Made by a program: the position numbers and the translations under genes. 64,000 bases of DNA from Streptomyces sp. R33 (lineage in GTDB: Bacteria; Actinomycetota; Actinomycetes; Streptomycetales; Streptomycetaceae), in NCBI RefSeq assembly GCF_041200175.1, contig NZ_CP165727.1, forward strand, positions 6,933,501 to 6,997,500, in the 5' to 3' direction. The notes under the pieces were generated by a model, which was not told the origin of the DNA, searched no databases, and saw nothing but the letters and a program-made list of their open reading frames with translations. The first letter of the stretch is position 1, and each line of letters begins with the position of its first letter. This document shows, piece after piece, positions 52,511 through 61,116 of this stretch.

Positions 52511-52962
52511 GCGGCGCCTCCCGTCGGCTTGAACCGCCAGGTGGTCCAAGCGGCTTCGGCGTCCTCGTTCAGCACGCCGCCGACCACCTCCACCTCCATC
52601 CCGACCGCCAGATCGGCGACGGTGACCCCGGGAACCGTCTGCCCGAGCACGACCATCCCCTCGGCCTCGAGCTCCACCGCGATCAGGGTGTACGGCTCCC
52701 AGGGCGCGTCCGGGTCGGAGACGTACGGCGCGGGCGGCCGGTACCGCCCGTCGGTGAAGGACCACACCCGCCCGCGGGGGGAGAGCGGGACCTCGGCGAG
52801 CTCGCCGCCGCCGGGGCAGTGCGGATTGCGGCAGTACGCGTCCTCGCGCGGGAAGAACACCGCGGTACAGGCGGAACACCGGGTGCCGAGCAGCCGGAAG
52901 CCGCCGTCCGGTCCGTCCTCGGCGAACCACCCGCTCACCACGGGGGTGCGTGCGCGTCCCAA
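52507..52962 (-). CDS. DUF35 zinc-ribbon/OB-fold protein
   Basis: This 151-residue partner of the thiolase has a zinc ribbon at CSACTAVFFPREDAYCRNPHC (shown in pieces: CSAC and CRNPHC) and a C-terminal OB fold (VWSFTDGRYRPP through VEVVGGVLNEDAEA). DUF35 proteins bind acyl-CoA thioesters and form complexes with SCP-type thiolases. A TTG start at 52962 is supported by GGGAGGGG seven bases upstream; a GTG seven codons later is the alternative. Confidence 0.88.
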   Translation of the reverse strand: MGRARTPVVSGWFAEDGPDGGFRLLGTRCSACTAVFFPREDAYCRNPHCPGGGELAEVPLSPRGRVWSFTDGRYRPPAPYVSDPDAPWEPYTLIAVELEAEGMVVLGQTVPGVTVADLAVGMEVEVVGGVLNEDAEAAWTTWRFKPTGGAA

Positions 52963-53003
52963 GGGAACCCCTCCCTAGCCAGTCACAGCGATCTGACGGT
53001 TCG

Positions 53004-53381
53004 TCAGGAGTCTGTCACGGGCGGGCGGCCCTGGCACGGGTTCTCGGCAAGCCACTTCTGCGCGATCTCGGCCAGCTCCGCGTCCCGGCCGGCCAGCATC
53101 ATCCGGATCATCTGCGCGTCCCCGCGCAGCGACCAGGCAGGGTGCCCGAAGGTGGCCGTGTTGTTCTTCTCGATCAGGAAGTGCGCGGGCCAGGCGGTCC
53201 CGTACCCGATCAGGGGGAGCGCGGCGAGGTAGCGCCTACGGCCGCGGGCCAGGCCGTACGCCGTGAGGGCGAGCCCGGTGAGGGTGCCGGTGAGGTGGAC
53301 CCAGCGGGTGGCGGCGCGGGAGTGCATGGCGACGTAGTAGGGCCAGAACTCCTCGTACGAACGGTGCGAACGGTTGGTCAT
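53004..53381 (-). CDS. DUF962/Mpo1-like membrane protein
   Basis: This 125-residue protein has the DUF962 (Mpo1/YGL010w-like) pattern: SYEEFWPYYVAMHSRAATRWVHLTGTLTG with conserved histidines, then hydrophobic helices and PAHFLIEKNNTATFGHPAWSLRGDAQM. Yeast Mpo1 is a dioxygenase of 2-hydroxy fatty acids; the bacterial role is inferred. It follows the VanX-like gene by 13 bases on the same strand. Confidence 0.87.
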   Translation of the reverse strand: MTNRSHRSYEEFWPYYVAMHSRAATRWVHLTGTLTGLALTAYGLARGRRRYLAALPLIGYGTAWPAHFLIEKNNTATFGHPAWSLRGDAQMIRMMLAGRDAELAEIAQKWLAENPCQGRPPVTDS

Positions 53382-53394
53382 GCGGGCACGGTAC

Positions 53395-54087
53395 TCACGG
53401 CCGGACCGAGGCGACAGAGACCGGGAAGTCGAAGGCGGAATCGGGAAAGGCCTCGGGCTTGAACGTGAAATGCCACCACTCCTCGGGCAGGTTCACGAAG
53501 CCCTGCGCGGCGAGCGTCCGTCCCAGCAGCTGCCGGTTGGCGCGGGCGGCGCCCGTGATCCTCGGGTTGTCGGTGTGCGAGAGCGGATCGAAGAGGTCGA
53601 ACGGGGTCCCCATGTCGACGGGCCGCCGCAGCGGCAGCCGCACCAGCGTCACGTCGACCGTACTCCCGCGACTGTGCCCGGACTTCTCGGCGATGTACCC
53701 GTCGGGAATCAGCCGCTCCTTGTCGATGTCCGGATAGAACTCCGCCTTCGTGGACTGGTCCTGCGGGTCCGCGGCCCACCGCACGAAGCTGTCCACCGCG
53801 CGCTGCGGCCGGTAGCAGTCGTACACCGTCAGCGAGTACCCGCGCGGCAACAGCTCCCGCTGCGCGCGCCGCAGCGCCTCGGCGGCGGGACGGGCGAGCA
53901 GGCAGACGGGCTCCTCGTACCCGTCCACGACCGCGCCGGTGAAATTGTCCGCCGTGGCGTACCTGATGTCCTGGCCGATCGTGGGATCGACCTCGGCCAG
54001 GGCCACGAACCCGGGCGGCGCCGAGGCCCCGGTGCCGCCGCCGGCGAGCACCGCCGCACAGCCCATCACTCCCGCAACTGCAGTCAT
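53395..54087 (-). CDS. VanX-like D-Ala-D-Ala dipeptidase, secreted
   Basis: This 230-residue M15D peptidase has zinc ligands in SGHSRGSTVDVTL and the catalytic Glu/His in PEEWWHF, as in VanX. The CYRPQRAVDSFVRWA segment is also typical. The N-terminus looks like a signal peptide, possibly with a lipoprotein cysteine in VMGCAAV. I prefer ATG 54087, because AGGGG lies seven bases upstream of it, over 54105 and 54093. It probably trims cell-wall peptides; no vanH/vanA is nearby, so it is not a resistance cassette. Confidence 0.88.
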   Translation of the reverse strand: MTAVAGVMGCAAVLAGGGTGASAPPGFVALAEVDPTIGQDIRYATADNFTGAVVDGYEEPVCLLARPAAEALRRAQRELLPRGYSLTVYDCYRPQRAVDSFVRWAADPQDQSTKAEFYPDIDKERLIPDGYIAEKSGHSRGSTVDVTLVRLPLRRPVDMGTPFDLFDPLSHTDNPRITGAARANRQLLGRTLAAQGFVNLPEEWWHFTFKPEAFPDSAFDFPVSVASVRP

Positions 54088-54116
54088 CCTCATACCCCTT
54101 GGCATATCATCACGGT

Positions 54117-54629
54117 ATGCAGGTACAGCCGAGGGACTCGCACTGCTCCACCTGCGGTTCGCTGTTCGACACGACCGCCTGGCCCCGTACGTGCGCCTCG
54201 TGCGGCGCCGTCACGTACCGCAACCCGCTCCCGGTGGCCGTCACGCTGCTCCCGGTCGAGGACGAGGCGGGCACCGGCCTCGTGGTCATCACCCGCACCA
54301 TCGAGCCGGCGCTCGGCGGCATCGCCCTGCCGGGCGGCTTCATGGACTTCGGCGAGGACTGGCGCGACGCGGTCGTCCGCGAGCTGCGCGAGGAGACGGG
54401 CATCCGCGCCCCGGCCTCCGAGGTCGTCCTGGCCGACGCGATGAGCTCCCCGGCGGGCCACCTGCTGCTCTTCGGCCTTCTGCCGCTGCGCCCGACGGCA
54501 TCCCTGCCGCCGTCGGTCCCGACGGACGAGACCACGGGCTGGCACGTCCTGCGCACCCCGACGCAGCTGGCGTTCCCGCTGCACACCCAGGCCGCCGCGG
54601 CGTGGTTCGCGGGACGCTACGGCCTCTGA
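54117..54629 (+). CDS. Nudix hydrolase with N-terminal zinc ribbon
   Basis: This 170-residue protein starts with a zinc ribbon (CSTCG ... CASCG) and carries the Nudix box GGFMDFGEDWRDAVVREL followed by REETGI, with all catalytic residues. Zinc-ribbon Nudix enzymes include NADH pyrophosphatases and ADP-ribose or nucleotide hydrolases; the substrate is undecided. It is only 29 bases from the divergent VanX-like gene, so promoters overlap. The ATG at 54117 lacks a visible Shine-Dalgarno. Confidence 0.9.
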   Translation: MQVQPRDSHCSTCGSLFDTTAWPRTCASCGAVTYRNPLPVAVTLLPVEDEAGTGLVVITRTIEPALGGIALPGGFMDFGEDWRDAVVRELREETGIRAPASEVVLADAMSSPAGHLLLFGLLPLRPTASLPPSVPTDETTGWHVLRTPTQLAFPLHTQAAAAWFAGRYGL

Positions 54630-54685
54630 CGGCGAGGCGGGCGTACGGGTCGGGCCCGGCGTGATGCCGGCCCGCCGCCCGCCGC

Positions 54686-55264
54686 TCATACCCCCAGGTC
54701 CCTCACGAAGCCCGCCATCGTCACCACCGCGACGGCCACCGCCGTCACCGTCAGACCCCGCCCCCACAGCGCCCTCAACGGCACCGGCCGGACCCGGAGG
54801 CACGCCCCCGCGACCACCGGGAGCACAGCGCTCGCCACCGTGCACGCCCAGAGCGCCCCGAACCCGGGGGCCGACGCGACGTGGTCGCGCAGCCACCCGT
54901 GGGCCAGCAGGGCGGGTGGCGCCGATACCGGCACCAGCAGGACCAGGACCGCGACCGGCTCCGGCCACGCCGTCAGCCGGGCGGTCAGGCGGCCCAGGAG
55001 CGCCAGCGGCTTGACGAGCAGCAGCCCGTGGAGGAAACCCACCGCCACCGCGGCGACCGGTCCGACCCCGAACATCACCAGGAACCCGCCCGGGGACGCC
55101 TCCTGCGTCGCGACGAGCAGCCCCCATGCGAGGAGCAGCTGGCAGGCGCCCACGACCTCGGCGCCCGGCGCGATGTCCCACTGCCGCGGTCGGCGCAGTG
55201 ACCGCAGCCCGGGCACGCTGGCCCGCGCGGGCCCCGTCGGGTGCGCCGGGCTCGCCAAGACCAT
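54686..55264 (-). CDS. Hypothetical multi-pass membrane protein
   Basis: This 192-residue protein has about five hydrophobic segments (for example VVGACQLLLAWGLLVATQ and FGVGPVAAVAVGFLHGLLL) and no recognised domain. GGGG lies six bases before ATG 55264. It shares strand with the GH31 gene upstream (76 bp). The function is unknown. Confidence 0.7.
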   Translation of the reverse strand: MVLASPAHPTGPARASVPGLRSLRRPRQWDIAPGAEVVGACQLLLAWGLLVATQEASPGGFLVMFGVGPVAAVAVGFLHGLLLVKPLALLGRLTARLTAWPEPVAVLVLLVPVSAPPALLAHGWLRDHVASAPGFGALWACTVASAVLPVVAGACLRVRPVPLRALWGRGLTVTAVAVAVVTMAGFVRDLGV

Positions 55265-55340
55265 CACAAACCCCCTGAACGAACGGCTCCGACGGCAGCA
55301 GGGTCGGTCGCCGCCGCACGGGGCAGGATCCCGCGGCCCC

Positions 55341-57857
55341 CTAGAAGGGCCCTGCATCCGCGCTGGAATGCGCCCCGGAAGCGGCCCCGGATCCCGGTGC
55401 GGGAGCCGATCCGGGTACCGTCCCGGACACCGATCCGGGTACCGTCCCGGATCCGGTTCCGGCCCCGGGTCCCGTCCCGGCCGGCCCCGGCACCTCGCGG
55501 TCGAGTCCCCGTACCTCCACGCCCTCCACGGGTTCCCCGGCCTCGTTCTCCACCACCACCGCGTCGCCCAGCCACCGCACCGTGTACCGCTCGACCACGC
55601 CCGGCTCGAAGCCCGGTCCCGGGTCCCGGATCACCACCCCGCCGCCCGTGCGTCCCCGTGCCGGGGCCCACGCCTCCAGGGCCACCCCGCCCTCCCCGGG
55701 CCGGCGCACCGGCAGTACCGCCCCCGCCCGGGCCAGTACCGGGATCCGCCCCGGCGGGGCGTCCAGCAGGATCTGCCCGGGGCCCTCGTACGCCGCCCCG
55801 GTCGCGGTGTCGTACCACCGCCCGCGGGGCAGCCGGACCGCCCGCCGGTCCGCCCCGCATTCCAGCACCGGCGCCACCAGCAGCGCGTCGCCGAGCAGGA
55901 ACGCGTCCTCGCAGTCCCGCAGCGCCCGGTCCTCCGGCGCCCCCCACCACAGCGGCCGTACGTACGGGGCCCCGGTCCGGCGCGCCAGCTGGGCCAGCGT
56001 CATGAAGTACGGCCTCAGCCGCTCCCGCTCCGCCAGGACGGCCCGCGCCCGCTCCTCCACCTCCGCCCCGAACTCCCACGGCTCGCGCCGCCCGGCCCAG
56101 ATCGCCGAGTGGGTCCGGAACAGCGGCAGGTACGACCCCAGCTGGAGCCAGCGCAGATACAGCTCCGGCGCGGGCGCACCCCCGAAACCGCCGACGTCCG
56201 GGCCCGAGTACGGCACCCCGCACAGGCCGAGCCCCAGCACCAGCGCGAGCGAGGCCCGCAGCCCCTCCCAGCCCGTCTCCACGTCCCCGGACCAGGTGCC
56301 CCCGTACCTCTGCATCCCCGCCCACCCCGACCGGGAGAACAGGAACGGCCGCTCGTCGGGCCGCAGCCGCACCAGCCCCTCCCAGCCCGCCCGCGCCATC
56401 CCCAGCGCGTACACGTTGTGCGCGGCCCGGTGGTCCCCGCCGGCGCCGTCCATCGCGTGCCGCGCCGAACGCGGCAGCGTCATGTCCCCGAACGGCGCGA
56501 AGGACACCGGTTCGTTCATGTCGTGCCACACCCCGCAGAAGCCCTGCTCCAGCCGCTCGGCGTACAGCCCGCCCCACCACGAGCGCACCGCCGGATCCGT
56601 GAAGTCCGGGTACGCGCACTCGCCGGGCCAGACCTCGCCGCGCACCTCCCGCCCCTGCGCATCCCGTACGAAGGCCCCGCCCGCCCCCACCGCACGGCCC
56701 GAGTCGTGCACCGCGTCTCCCGCCTTCACCGCCGGGTCGACGATCGAGACGAGCCGTACGCCCTGCTCCCCCAGCTCCCGCGCCAGCCCCGGCAGATCGG
56801 GGAACCGCTCCTTGTCGACCGTGAACACACGGTGCTCGTCGTAGTGGTCGATGTCCAGGTGCACGGCCGACAGGGGGAGCCCGCGCGCGGTGTAGCCCGA
56901 CACCACCCGCCGCACCTCCTGCGCGCTCCCGAACCCCCACCGCGCGTGCTGGTAACCGAGCGCCCATTCGGGCGGCACGGCGGCCCCGCCCGTCAGCCCC
57001 GACCAGCCCTGCAGCACTCGCGCCGGCGTCCCCACCAGCACCCAGCACCGCAGCGGCCCGCCCTCCATGCGCAGCTCGCTCGAGCCCGGCCGGTCCGCGC
57101 CGGAGCCGGCGCCCTCCTCGCCCTCGCGCAGTGCCACCCGGCCGTCCCAGGAGTTGTCGTGGAACACCAGATGCGTTCCCGCGTCCGCGACCACCATCTG
57201 CACCGGCATGGTGATGTACAGCGGATCGTCGCCCGGCCCGAAGCCGCCCTTGGGGTCCGTGTTCCACAGCCGGTACACCCCGTCCCGCAGCCGCGGCCCG
57301 CCGGCCCGTCCGCCCAGCCCGAAGAACCGTGCGTCCGCCGGCACCTCGGCCCGCTGGAGCCACCGCGATTCGACCGGCTGCCCGGCGACCGGCTCCGCCG
57401 GCTCCCACCAGCGCGGCGGGAACTCCCGGCGCAGCACCGTGCCGCCGGGCGTGCGCACCTCGACCGCCCCGTGCCGGGACACCGCCACCGTGACCCGCTC
57501 CGACACCACCCGCCAGCCGCCGCCGGTGTCCGGTTCCAGCACGGCCCGCGGGTCGGGCCCCGGCCCGCTGCCGACCAGCGCGTACGAGGGCGTCGGCGCG
57601 GCCCCGTCCCAGCCCCAGAACACCGCACCGCCCGCCGTGACCCGTACGAGCAGCTCCGACCGGGCGAACCGCAGCACCCCGCCGCCCGGCCGGGGTTCCG
57701 TACCGGTCAGCAGCCCCGGCACGCGGGCCCGCTCCGCGCCCCGGCGCGGGAGCCCCACCGCGTCCGCCCGCCGGTGGCGCCAGGCCGAGCGCCACGCGCG
57801 CCGTCCGCGCTCCGTACCGATCTCTTTCACCGCACGCACCAGATCGCGACCGTTCAT
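55341..57857 (-). CDS. Glycoside hydrolase family 31 alpha-glucosidase
   Basis: This 838-residue GH31 enzyme has an N-terminal beta-sandwich and a (beta/alpha)8 barrel. The nucleophile Asp is about residue 446 in GVWHDMNEP and the acid/base Asp about 525 in WSGDVETGWEGL. It has no signal peptide, so it likely acts on internalised alpha-glucosides. The last 50 residues are Gly/Pro/Ser-rich low complexity (GAGTGSGTVPGSVSGTVPGS). ATG 57857 is preferred over GTG 57866. The region shared with the divergent acetoacetyl-CoA synthetase gene holds a perfect GATCTAGATC palindrome. Confidence 0.9.
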   Translation of the reverse strand: MNGRDLVRAVKEIGTERGRRAWRSAWRHRRADAVGLPRRGAERARVPGLLTGTEPRPGGGVLRFARSELLVRVTAGGAVFWGWDGAAPTPSYALVGSGPGPDPRAVLEPDTGGGWRVVSERVTVAVSRHGAVEVRTPGGTVLRREFPPRWWEPAEPVAGQPVESRWLQRAEVPADARFFGLGGRAGGPRLRDGVYRLWNTDPKGGFGPGDDPLYITMPVQMVVADAGTHLVFHDNSWDGRVALREGEEGAGSGADRPGSSELRMEGGPLRCWVLVGTPARVLQGWSGLTGGAAVPPEWALGYQHARWGFGSAQEVRRVVSGYTARGLPLSAVHLDIDHYDEHRVFTVDKERFPDLPGLARELGEQGVRLVSIVDPAVKAGDAVHDSGRAVGAGGAFVRDAQGREVRGEVWPGECAYPDFTDPAVRSWWGGLYAERLEQGFCGVWHDMNEPVSFAPFGDMTLPRSARHAMDGAGGDHRAAHNVYALGMARAGWEGLVRLRPDERPFLFSRSGWAGMQRYGGTWSGDVETGWEGLRASLALVLGLGLCGVPYSGPDVGGFGGAPAPELYLRWLQLGSYLPLFRTHSAIWAGRREPWEFGAEVEERARAVLAERERLRPYFMTLAQLARRTGAPYVRPLWWGAPEDRALRDCEDAFLLGDALLVAPVLECGADRRAVRLPRGRWYDTATGAAYEGPGQILLDAPPGRIPVLARAGAVLPVRRPGEGGVALEAWAPARGRTGGGVVIRDPGPGFEPGVVERYTVRWLGDAVVVENEAGEPVEGVEVRGLDREVPGPAGTGPGAGTGSGTVPGSVSGTVPGSAPAPGSGAASGAHSSADAGPF

Positions 57858-57933
57858 GCTGCTCACCCTGCCACCGGCCGCCGGGCGAGCGGGCTGCGTT
57901 CAACTTCCGTTCACTCGTCCATGACGCCTCTGG

Positions 57934-57950
57934 TGCGGATCTAGATCGCA
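57934..57950. promoter_or_regulatory. Palindrome between divergent GH31 and acetoacetyl-CoA synthetase genes
   Basis: GATCTAGATC (57938-57947) is a perfect 10-bp palindrome that extends imperfectly to TGCG...CGCA. It is about 80 bases from the GH31 start and 100 from the synthetase start, a fitting place for an operator. Confidence 0.45.
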
Positions 57951-58047
57951 TGGCATGGTCCCTGTGAGCCGCCGCGCGCACACCCACCGCGCGATGGCAC
58001 CGTACGCACACCACGCGAGAGCCGCAGACTTGACCGGGAGCCCACCC

Positions 58048-60030
58048 ATGACCTCAGCCACCCCGCCGGAACCCCTCTGGTCCCCGGGCCCCGACCGCAT
58101 CGCCGCGGCCCGTATCACCGCGTTCCAGGCCTGGGCCGCGGAGCGGTTCGGAGCCCCCGCGGACGGCGGCTACCCCGCGCTGCACAGCTGGTCCGTCGAC
58201 GAGCTCGACACCTTCTGGCAGGCCGTCGCCGAGTGGTTCGAGGTCCGGTTCACCACTCCGTACGAGTCCGTCCTCGCGGACCGCTCCATGCCGGGCGCGC
58301 GCTGGTTCACGGGTGCCGAGCTCAACTACGCCGAGCACGCCCTGCGCGCCGCCGAGGACCCGGCGCGCGCGGACGACGCCGCGCTGCTGTACGTGGACGA
58401 GACCCACGAAGCCACCCCCGTGACCTGGGCCGAGCTCCGCCGCCAGGTCGGCGCGCTCGCCGCCGAGCTGCGCGCCCTCGGCGTACGCCCCGGCGACCGG
58501 GTGAGCGGCTACCTCCCCAACATCCCCCAGGCCGTCACCGCGCTCCTCGCCACCGCCGCCGTCGGCGCCGTGTGGACCTCCTGCGCCCCCGACTTCGGCG
58601 CGCGCAGCGTCCTCGACCGCTTCCAGCAGGTCGAACCGGTCGTCCTGTTCGCCGTCGACGGCTACCGCTACGGCGGCAAGGAGCACGACCGCCGCGACAC
58701 CGTCGCCGAACTGCGTGCCGAGCTCCCCTCGCTGCGCGCGGTCGTCCACATCCCGCTGCTCGGTACGGCCGCCCCCGAGGGCGCCCTCGAGTGGTCGGAG
58801 CTGACCTCCGCCGCCGTCGAGCCGGTCTTCGAGGCCGTCCCGTTCGACCACCCGCTCTGGGTGCTCTACTCCTCCGGTACGACGGGCCTGCCCAAGGCGA
58901 TCGTGCAGTCCCAGGGAGGCATCCTCCTCGAGCACCTGAAGCAGCTCGGCCTGCACTGCGACCTCGGCCCCGTGGACCGGTTCTTCTGGTACACCTCCAC
59001 CGGCTGGATGATGTGGAACTTCCTCGTCTCCGGCCTGCTCACCGGTACGACGGTCGTCCTGTACGACGGCAGCCCGGGCTACCCCGACACCGGGGCCCAG
59101 TGGCGGATCGCCGAGCGGACCGGGGCCACCCTGTACGGAACCTCCGCCGCGTACGTCATGGCCTGCCGCAAGGCGGACGTGCACCCCGCGCGCGATTTCG
59201 ACCTCTCCGCCGTGAAGTGCGTGGCGACCACGGGCTCGCCGTTGCCGCCCGACGGCTTCCGCTGGCTCCACGACGAGGTCGCCGAGGACCTCTGGATCGC
59301 CTCCGTCAGTGGCGGCACCGACGTCTGCAGCTGCTTCGCCGGCGCCGTCCCCACCCTCCCCGTCCACATCGGCGAGCTGCAGGCCGCCTGCCTGGGCACC
59401 GACCTGCAGTCCTGGGACCCGTCCGGCAAGCCGCTGACCGGGGAGGTCGGCGAGCTGGTCGTCACCAACCCCATGCCCTCCATGCCGATCCACTTCTGGA
59501 ACGACCCGGACGGCAGCCGCTACCGCGACAGCTACTTCGAGATGTTCCCCGGCGTCTGGCGCCACGGGGACTGGATCACGATCACCGACCACGGCTCGGT
59601 GGTCATCCACGGCCGCTCCGACTCCACCCTCAACCGGCAGGGCGTCCGGATGGGCTCCGCCGACATCTACGAGGCCGTCGAACGGCTCCCCGAGATCAAG
59701 GAGTCCCTCGTGATCGGCCTGGAGGAGCCGAACGGGGGCTACTGGATGCCGCTGTTCGTCCACCTCGCACCCGGCGCCACCCTCGACGACGACCTCCGCG
59801 GCCGCATCAAGGCGACGATCCGCGAGGAACTCTCCCCGCGGCACGTCCCCGACGAGATCATCGAGGTCCCGGGCATCCCGCACACCCTCACGGGCAAGCG
59901 CATCGAGGTCCCGGTCAAGCGCCTCCTCCAGGGCACGCCCATGGCGAAGGCGGTCAACCCCGGTTCGGTCGACCGGCTCGACCTCCTGCCCTTCTACGAG
60001 GAGCTGGGCCGCACCCGTACCCGCGGCTGA
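58048..60030 (+). CDS. Acetoacetyl-CoA synthetase
   Basis: This 660-residue ANL-superfamily ligase activates acetoacetate to acetoacetyl-CoA via the AMP ester. The AMP-binding motif LYSSGTTGLPKAIVQSQGG and the C-terminal HGRSDSTLNRQGVRMGSADIYEAVE, HTLTGKRIEVPVKRLLQG with the catalytic Lys are present. The N-terminal ACAS_N region and size match acetoacetate, not acetate, ligases. ATG 58048 follows GGGAG by seven bases. Confidence 0.92.
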   Translation: MTSATPPEPLWSPGPDRIAAARITAFQAWAAERFGAPADGGYPALHSWSVDELDTFWQAVAEWFEVRFTTPYESVLADRSMPGARWFTGAELNYAEHALRAAEDPARADDAALLYVDETHEATPVTWAELRRQVGALAAELRALGVRPGDRVSGYLPNIPQAVTALLATAAVGAVWTSCAPDFGARSVLDRFQQVEPVVLFAVDGYRYGGKEHDRRDTVAELRAELPSLRAVVHIPLLGTAAPEGALEWSELTSAAVEPVFEAVPFDHPLWVLYSSGTTGLPKAIVQSQGGILLEHLKQLGLHCDLGPVDRFFWYTSTGWMMWNFLVSGLLTGTTVVLYDGSPGYPDTGAQWRIAERTGATLYGTSAAYVMACRKADVHPARDFDLSAVKCVATTGSPLPPDGFRWLHDEVAEDLWIASVSGGTDVCSCFAGAVPTLPVHIGELQAACLGTDLQSWDPSGKPLTGEVGELVVTNPMPSMPIHFWNDPDGSRYRDSYFEMFPGVWRHGDWITITDHGSVVIHGRSDSTLNRQGVRMGSADIYEAVERLPEIKESLVIGLEEPNGGYWMPLFVHLAPGATLDDDLRGRIKATIREELSPRHVPDEIIEVPGIPHTLTGKRIEVPVKRLLQGTPMAKAVNPGSVDRLDLLPFYEELGRTRTRG

Positions 60031-60093
60031 GGTCACTGTCAGTGGCCCTGGTTACTGTGAGTGAGCAATCGACTGCGCCACTCAGGGGGAGCC

Positions 60094-61041
60094 ATGCCAC
60101 GGACGACGCGTCACGACAACGGCCGCAAGACCAGCGACACCACCGGTCGTACGGCCGGCCGCACCACCCGGCGCCGCATGCTGCGCCGCGAAGTCCCCAG
60201 CACCGTCGGCCTCCTGGCCGACGCAGGGGACTTCGCGGCCATGCGCGGCTACCGCAGCTTCACCTTCGACCACCACGACGACTACAGCGACTACCTGCGG
60301 CACGTCGACGGCCTGCTCCGGTCCCTCGCGGCCCAGGGCATCCACACCACCGTTGCCCTCTTCGACCCCGACGACTACGCCGAGTTCTGCACGGAACACG
60401 GCCTCGATCCGGACACCGCCGCAGCCCGCACCCGCTTCACCGCCGAACTGGCCGGCGCCGGGGCCGTGCTGCCCTACACCGGCCAGCCCATCGACGAACT
60501 CGTCCCGCTCCTCGTCGACGCGGCCGTCCGCCAGGCCACCTGGGAGTACGCCACCGGCCTGCTCGCCGGCGTCGGAAACTGCGCCGACTGCGGCGAGGAC
60601 ATCGGCCACGCCTCCTTCACCCGGGCCGCCGACACGCTCACCCGCCTCGTCGACGGCGCCGGACCCGGCCACCACCACCTGGTGTGCAGCGTCCCGACCC
60701 AGGACGAACAGCTCCTCGCCGTCCTGCACGCCGAAGTCACCGACGACCCGGGCGGCCCACCACGCATCGAGGGCCGCGAAAGCCTCGACTTCGTCACCGT
60801 CCTCGCCACCGGCCTCGCCCTCGGCGGCCCCGGGGGACTGGTGCTGCGCAGCACCACCGAGGGCTTCCGCGACCGGGTCCACGGCTGGCGCCTCGACCGC
60901 GGCCGCCTGGTCCCGCTCTCCGCGGCGGCCGTGTTCAACGCCTACTGCACGGACGCCGACACCGGGGACCCCGTAGCCCCCGAGCCCGGTGTCGAATACT
61001 GCCCCGGCTACGAGGTGGACGGTCCCACCCCGCACCACTAG
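60094..61041 (+). CDS. Hypothetical soluble protein with CADCG motif
   Basis: This 315-residue protein has a basic Thr/Arg-rich N-terminus (RTAGRTTRRRMLRRE) and a core without membrane segments (GFTFDHHDD-like acidic-aromatic patch, VGNCADCGEDIGHASF). It looks like a conserved Streptomyces protein without annotated domain. AGGGGGAG before ATG 60094 decides the start; a GTG at 60061 is in frame. It converges on ptsI. Confidence 0.78.
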   Translation: MPRTTRHDNGRKTSDTTGRTAGRTTRRRMLRREVPSTVGLLADAGDFAAMRGYRSFTFDHHDDYSDYLRHVDGLLRSLAAQGIHTTVALFDPDDYAEFCTEHGLDPDTAAARTRFTAELAGAGAVLPYTGQPIDELVPLLVDAAVRQATWEYATGLLAGVGNCADCGEDIGHASFTRAADTLTRLVDGAGPGHHHLVCSVPTQDEQLLAVLHAEVTDDPGGPPRIEGRESLDFVTVLATGLALGGPGGLVLRSTTEGFRDRVHGWRLDRGRLVPLSAAAVFNAYCTDADTGDPVAPEPGVEYCPGYEVDGPTPHH

Positions 61042-61063
61042 CGCGAGCCGACCGGGAGACGAC

Positions 61064-61096
61064 CGAGGGGCCCCCGCCACCGGCGAAGGCCCCTCG
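61064..61096. terminator. Hairpin between convergent genes
   Basis: CGAGGGGCC (61064-61072) pairs with GGCCCCTCG (61088-61096) across a 15-base loop, between the hypothetical gene and ptsI. Confidence 0.75.
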
Positions 61097-61116
61097 ATCG
61101 ACAACACCCCGCCCGG

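Noticed and set aside
53395..54087. VanX-like gene as part of a glycopeptide-resistance cluster
   Set aside because: No vanH, vanA or vanRS-like genes are nearby; neighbours are a DUF962 protein and a Nudix hydrolase.
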